Shown one piece after another: positions 6,292-8,530 of a stretch of DNA of 8,530 bases. The stretch is taken from positions 1 through 8,530 of the forward strand of contig JBJKRS010000090.1 in NCBI GenBank assembly GCA_046704525.1. Reading direction: 5' to 3'. The first letter of the stretch is position 1; the number at the start of each line of letters is the position of its first letter. Under the pieces are notes generated by a model. The model made no database searches. It was given only the letters and a program-made list of their open reading frames with translations, and was not told the origin of the DNA. The stretch comes from GCA-965745 sp046704525 (GTDB lineage Archaea; Thermoplasmatota; Thermoplasmata; Thermoplasmatales; Thermoplasmataceae). The position numbers were made by a program, and so were the translations under genes.

Positions 6292-7389
6292 ATGTCTAGT
6301 TCAGGCAATGGCCACAAGTTACCCCAACTTGACCGGAGCCTGTTTTTCTTTTACGTGATCAATCTTGGCCTTATTGGCATCATGTTTGCCGGAGTCGCGG
6401 TGCTTTCTGTCAGCTCTTCCGGCAGTTTGAGCTCCTCACTGGCCCCTGCCAGCATAATATCCACAAATTTTGTCTATCTAGGGCTCCTATCGCTCTTATT
6501 CGGACTCAGGCACGCGATAGACGCAGACCATATTGCAGCCATAGACACTTCCACGCGTAAATTGATGAACGAAGGGAAGAAGTCTCAATTCACAGGTATG
6601 TTCTTCAGCCTTGGCCACTCGACCATAGTAATTCTATTGTCTGTCATACTGATGCTTTCCACCCGGTTCGTGATTGAGAGGTTCGCGACCATAAAGATGG
6701 TTGGGAGTGTGATAGGCCCGCTCATAAGCGCAGGATTCCTTTTCATCATGGCAGCAATCAACATTACAATTATTTTTGGGCTCAGGCATCTTTACAGGAA
6801 GCAGAAAGCCACTGGCTCCGTGAATTTGAACGATGCAATTTCCGGCATGGGGATTCTGAGCAGGATCTTCAGGAGTGTGTTCAAGTCAGTCAAGAACCAG
6901 TATTACCTCTATCCAATCGGGGTGCTGTTCGGCCTTGGCTTCGACACTGCGTCCGAGGTCTTGGTTCTGTCGATTTCCGCCGTACTTGCAGTATCCCTTC
7001 TTGCCGTTCCAATTTGGGTCCTTCTGATATTTCCCGCTCTATTCACACTCGGCATGACCCTTCTGGACACTACTGACGGCTATGCCATGAACCGTGCTTA
7101 TGCTTGGGCTTCGGACGACCCTGCAAAAAAGATATGGTACAACATAACCCTGACGTCCGTATCCGCCATTTTTGCCGTCACCGCCGCTGTCTTTGAGCTT
7201 GTTGCAGTCATCGGATCAAGTCTCAAGCTCAATAGTGGTCCATGGCTCTTTTTCGCGGGCGTTTCCAACAATTACTGGGACGTACTGGGCGGTACCATAA
7301 TTGCTACACTTGTCCTCATTGTCGCAGTGTCCTACCTGAAGTACAGGAAAAATTTCAAAAAGGCTCAGGGGAATGAGTATCAGTCATAA
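6292..7389 (+). CDS. Nickel/cobalt permease, NiCoT family
   Basis: A secondary transporter importing Ni2+ and possibly Co2+ across the cytoplasmic membrane. All four NiCoT signatures are present (numbered from the longer frame starting at 6265): RHAIDADHIAAID (82-94), with the His/Asp pattern needed for metal recognition, FSLGHSTIV (114-122), LGFDTASEV (224-232) and GMTLLDTTDG (263-272). About eight membrane helices can be traced, with a charged cytoplasmic loop around 175-212. The chosen start at 6292 gives 365 aa, normal for the family; the frame is open from 6265 (374 aa), but those ATGs overlap the TATA-like box. The stop overlaps the convergent sodX stop by 6 bp. Its position beside sodN and sodX makes nickel supply to Ni-SOD the likely role. 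Metal preference cannot be read from the sequence. Confidence 0.95.
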   Translation: MSSSGNGHKLPQLDRSLFFFYVINLGLIGIMFAGVAVLSVSSSGSLSSSLAPASIISTNFVYLGLLSLLFGLRHAIDADHIAAIDTSTRKLMNEGKKSQFTGMFFSLGHSTIVILLSVILMLSTRFVIERFATIKMVGSVIGPLISAGFLFIMAAINITIIFGLRHLYRKQKATGSVNLNDAISGMGILSRIFRSVFKSVKNQYYLYPIGVLFGLGFDTASEVLVLSISAVLAVSLLAVPIWVLLIFPALFTLGMTLLDTTDGYAMNRAYAWASDDPAKKIWYNITLTSVSAIFAVTAAVFELVAVIGSSLKLNSGPWLFFAGVSNNYWDVLGGTIIATLVLIVAVSYLKYRKNFKKAQGNEYQS

Positions 7390-7740
7390 CGGGCCAGCGC
7401 CTCTGGACTTGCTGCCGGATGAGTCATTCCTCCCATGGCGAGCCACAAACAAAACCTTTGCAATGATGTGTTCTCTGCCGATATAGCCGAAGGACCTGCT
7501 GTCACTGCTTCTTGCCTTGTTGTCCCCTTCAAGGAAATACTCCTTTCCAGACGCTCCCGATCTCTCGGACGAGACTCTTTTGATCATTGTCATGTCGTTT
7601 CCAGGGTTCTTGAAGACAACCACGTCTCCCACCTTTATGGAGAAAAAAATCCTCATGGAAACCGCGTAGTCGCCATCTCTGGCGTACGGTTCCATGCTTC
7701 TTCCGGTGACTCGAAAAATAAGCACCGGCAATCTGATCAT
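7384..7740 (-). CDS. sodX: SodX-type S26 serine peptidase (Ni-SOD maturation)
   Basis: A 118-aa peptidase of the S24/S26 superfamily with a Ser-Lys dyad: S15 in VTGRSMEP (11-18) and K54 in MIKRV (52-56). Later conserved blocks are GDVVVFKNPG (38-47), FLEGDNKARSSDSRSFG (69-85) and GYIGREHIIAKV (85-96). The length and lack of a membrane anchor separate it from secretory signal peptidase I and fit the cytosolic peptidases found beside sodN, which cut the Ni-SOD propeptide so that His1 becomes the N-terminus. Its ATG overlaps the sodN stop (ATGA, 7737-7740), implying translational coupling; there is no clear Shine-Dalgarno site. The C-terminal ~18 residues (Gly/Ser/Arg-rich) look disordered and lie partly over the convergent permease stop. 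The substrate assignment rests on the sodN neighbour; the peptidase fold rests on the motifs. Confidence 0.88.
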   Translation of the reverse strand: MIRLPVLIFRVTGRSMEPYARDGDYAVSMRIFFSIKVGDVVVFKNPGNDMTMIKRVSSERSGASGKEYFLEGDNKARSSDSRSFGYIGREHIIAKVLFVARHGRNDSSGSKSRGAGPL

Positions 7741-8261
7741 AGGTCTGGGTATACTACTTCTTCCTTTGGTTCGTAAGGCGCCTTGACTCTCTTTGTCTTG
7801 ACACCCTTGGTTTCCCAGAAGATTTCCGCGAACTTGTTAACTTCAGACAGAAGGTTCATAGCAGCTTCCCTGTCAGGCTCCTGCCTTGCCTTGGAACCGT
7901 ATTTCATTATGTTAAACACTATCTGGTGAAGGTCCGGGTGCTTGGAAACGTGGTCCGGCTTTATATAGTCCCCCCAGAGGATCCTGATCTCGTGCTTGCA
8001 AAGCTCTCCGTGCTTCTCCTTTATTTCCACGGCTCTCGCCATGTCATGGGCATAGTCCAGAAGCTCTCCCGGGTTCTTGGGGTCTGGCTTCGGAAGCCCG
8101 TTTATGAGATCCGCCATCCTGACTACGGTCAGAGCTGAAAGCTGGGCCAGATGAGGATCATATATCCCGCATGGAAAATCGCAGTGTGCGTCTGCTTCTT
8201 CAAATCCCAGTTTCTCGTCTGCCTTACTGAGATATTTTGCCAAAAAATCTGTGCTAGCCAT
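7737..8261 (-). CDS. sodN: Nickel superoxide dismutase precursor
   Basis: Disproportionates superoxide to O2 and H2O2 with a nickel centre; known Ni-SODs are hexamers of four-helix bundles. The chosen ATG at 8261 gives 174 aa: a 25-residue propeptide with no hydrophobic signal core (MASTDFLAKY...EEADA), then a 149-residue mature part starting HCDFPCGIYDP. This is the full Ni-hook: His1, Cys2 and Cys6 as ligands, Asp3, Tyr9. Further family blocks are ILWGDYIKPDH (69-79 of the mature chain), HPDLHQIV (83-90) and EIFWETKG (121-128). Compared with the Streptomyces enzyme (117 residues) there is about 12 residues extra in the helix 1-2 loop (around LPKPDPKNPGEL) and about 20 extra at the C-terminus. 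The frame is open up to an ATG at 8306, but that lies upstream of the TATA box (8288-8295). The missing signal peptide implies a cytosolic enzyme. First gene of the sodN-sodX operon. Confidence 0.96.
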   Translation of the reverse strand: MASTDFLAKYLSKADEKLGFEEADAHCDFPCGIYDPHLAQLSALTVVRMADLINGLPKPDPKNPGELLDYAHDMARAVEIKEKHGELCKHEIRILWGDYIKPDHVSKHPDLHQIVFNIMKYGSKARQEPDREAAMNLLSEVNKFAEIFWETKGVKTKRVKAPYEPKEEVVYPDL

Positions 8262-8277
8262 GTTATCAGATTCATAA

Positions 8278-8308
8278 TTTTGAATTCGTATAAAAGTTTC
8301 ATTCAAAA
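8278..8308. repeat. 8-bp inverted repeat centred on the sodN TATA box, candidate operator
   Basis: TTTTGAAT (8278-8285) and ATTCAAAA (8301-8308) are perfect inverted arms 15 bp apart, and their midpoint (8293) falls inside the TATA box. A dimeric or tetrameric repressor bound here would block TBP/TFB. Widely spaced inverted half-sites are typical of NikR-type nickel regulators, but the half-site sequence differs from the E. coli NikR site, so the regulator is unassigned. Confidence 0.5.
8288..8295 (-). promoter_or_regulatory. TATA box of the sodN-sodX operon
   Basis: The - strand reads TTTTATAC, a strong archaeal TATA box centred about 31 bp before the ATG at 8261, giving a transcript with at most a few leader bases. 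It decides the sodN start: the ATG at 8306 lies upstream of it. Confidence 0.6.
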
Positions 8309-8449
8309 ATCAGGGATGTGCGAGATGGATTCCTTGAAATGAAAAGTGTTTGCTTCCTTTCCTTTTTCCATCCATGCATTCTCCACAGGAGTTCCAGATG
8401 AAGCCCGTTCCGAACTGCATGAACATATTTCCTGCAATTTGTCAATCAT
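8303..8449 (-). CDS. Alternative overlapping 48-aa ORF upstream of sodN
   Basis: The ATG at 8449 opens 48 codons to TGA at 8305-8303, beginning MIDKLQEICSCSSERASSGT and ending FKESISHIPDF. It overlaps the 38-aa candidate in another frame and runs into the sodN inverted repeat. Its ATG lies within the TTATATAA box, so it would need the weaker AAATAT string at 8472-8477 as its promoter. It is soluble, with a CSC pair at 9-11, and matches no family I know. Confidence 0.15.
   Translation of the reverse strand: MIDKLQEICSCSSERASSGTPVENAWMEKGKEANTFHFKESISHIPDF
8310..8426 (-). CDS. Candidate 38-aa small protein with a CGEC motif, upstream of sodN
   Basis: The ATG at 8426 opens 38 codons to TGA at 8312-8310, beginning MFMQFGTGFIWNSCGECMDG and ending SFQGIHLAHP. 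The ATG is about 26 bp from the TATA-like TTATATAA (8449-8456), the spacing of a leaderless archaeal gene. C14 and C17 form a CxxC pair, and three His follow (27, 34, 37), so metal binding is conceivable. It ends one base beyond the sodN inverted repeat, on the same strand as sodN. A second frame (8303-8449) overlaps it, and at most one is likely real. I recognise no family. Confidence 0.28.
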   Translation of the reverse strand: MFMQFGTGFIWNSCGECMDGKRKGSKHFSFQGIHLAHP

Positions 8450-8456
8450 TATATAA
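8449..8456. promoter_or_regulatory. Palindromic TATA-like box TTATATAA
   Basis: The box is self-complementary, so it does not show direction. On the - strand it is correctly spaced for the 38-aa ORF at 8426. On the + strand it would start RNA near 8480, but no ORF, tRNA or other recognisable RNA follows before the window ends at 8530. Confidence 0.35.
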
Positions 8457-8530
8457 CAGCTAAATTATGGATATTTGCGGGTGACTGAACTGACCTAGTT
8501 GTCTACAGACTGATTTGACGGCTTTAAGAC

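Noticed and set aside
7384..7740. General secretory signal peptidase I
   Set aside because: The protein has no membrane anchor, is only 118 aa, and is translationally coupled to sodN, which points to the Ni-SOD-specific peptidase.
8262..8306. Upstream ATG at 8306 as the sodN start (15 more residues)
   Set aside because: It lies upstream of the strong TATA box and overlaps the inverted repeat, so it would not be in the mRNA. Starting at 8261 gives a typical propeptide.
8457..8530. Possible RNA gene downstream of the TTATATAA box on the + strand
   Set aside because: I tried to fold it as a tRNA or C/D-box RNA and found no convincing acceptor stem or box pairs before the window ends.
1..8530. 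CRISPR arrays, insertion sequences, integrase attachment sites, tRNA or rRNA genes
   Set aside because: No regularly spaced direct repeats, transposase motifs, terminal inverted repeats or RNA-gene signatures were seen on either strand.

Overview
The window looks like archaeal chromosome, most likely from a Thermoplasmata-type euryarchaeon. The sequence evidence is AT-rich TATA-like boxes about 25-30 bp upstream of several start codons (the pattern of leaderless or nearly leaderless transcripts), few Shine-Dalgarno sites, oligo-T runs directly after stop codons, heavy AGG arginine use, and a type I-alpha-like glutamine synthetase without the adenylylation site. The taxon is an inference; the archaeal assignment is firmer than the order.

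Left part (1-3375): the 3' end of an unidentified membrane-protein gene on the + strand converges on glnA (glutamine synthetase, - strand) with only 5 bp between them. A ~500-bp intergenic stretch follows. It holds a perfect 19-bp palindrome with a TATA-like box on each side and a possible micro-ORF in each direction. Next is a - strand gene for a TPR protein with a winged-helix-like N-terminus; its start region carries a motif related to the 19-bp palindrome.

Middle part (3376-6291): a full-length aconitase of the AcnA/IRP type on the - strand, then a divergent ~216-bp promoter region containing two further inverted repeats.

Right part (6292-8530): a complete nickel superoxide dismutase cassette. 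A NiCoT-family nickel permease (+) runs tail to tail, with a 6-bp overlap, into a - strand operon of sodN (Ni-SOD precursor with an intact HCDFPCGIYDP nickel hook) and sodX (small soluble S26-type serine peptidase), joined by an ATGA stop/start overlap. The permease would import nickel, the peptidase would cut the Ni-SOD propeptide after an A-D-A site to expose His1, and the mature enzyme would remove superoxide in the cytosol. A perfect 8-bp inverted repeat with a 15-bp spacer is centred on the sodN TATA box and is a strong operator candidate. Upstream of sodN lie one or two overlapping small ORFs of unknown standing, one with a CGEC motif.

The strongest story is this Ni-SOD module in an apparently archaeal genome, beside superoxide-sensitive aconitase. 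The most speculative is the wHTH-TPR protein with its micro-ORFs and shared palindromic motif.
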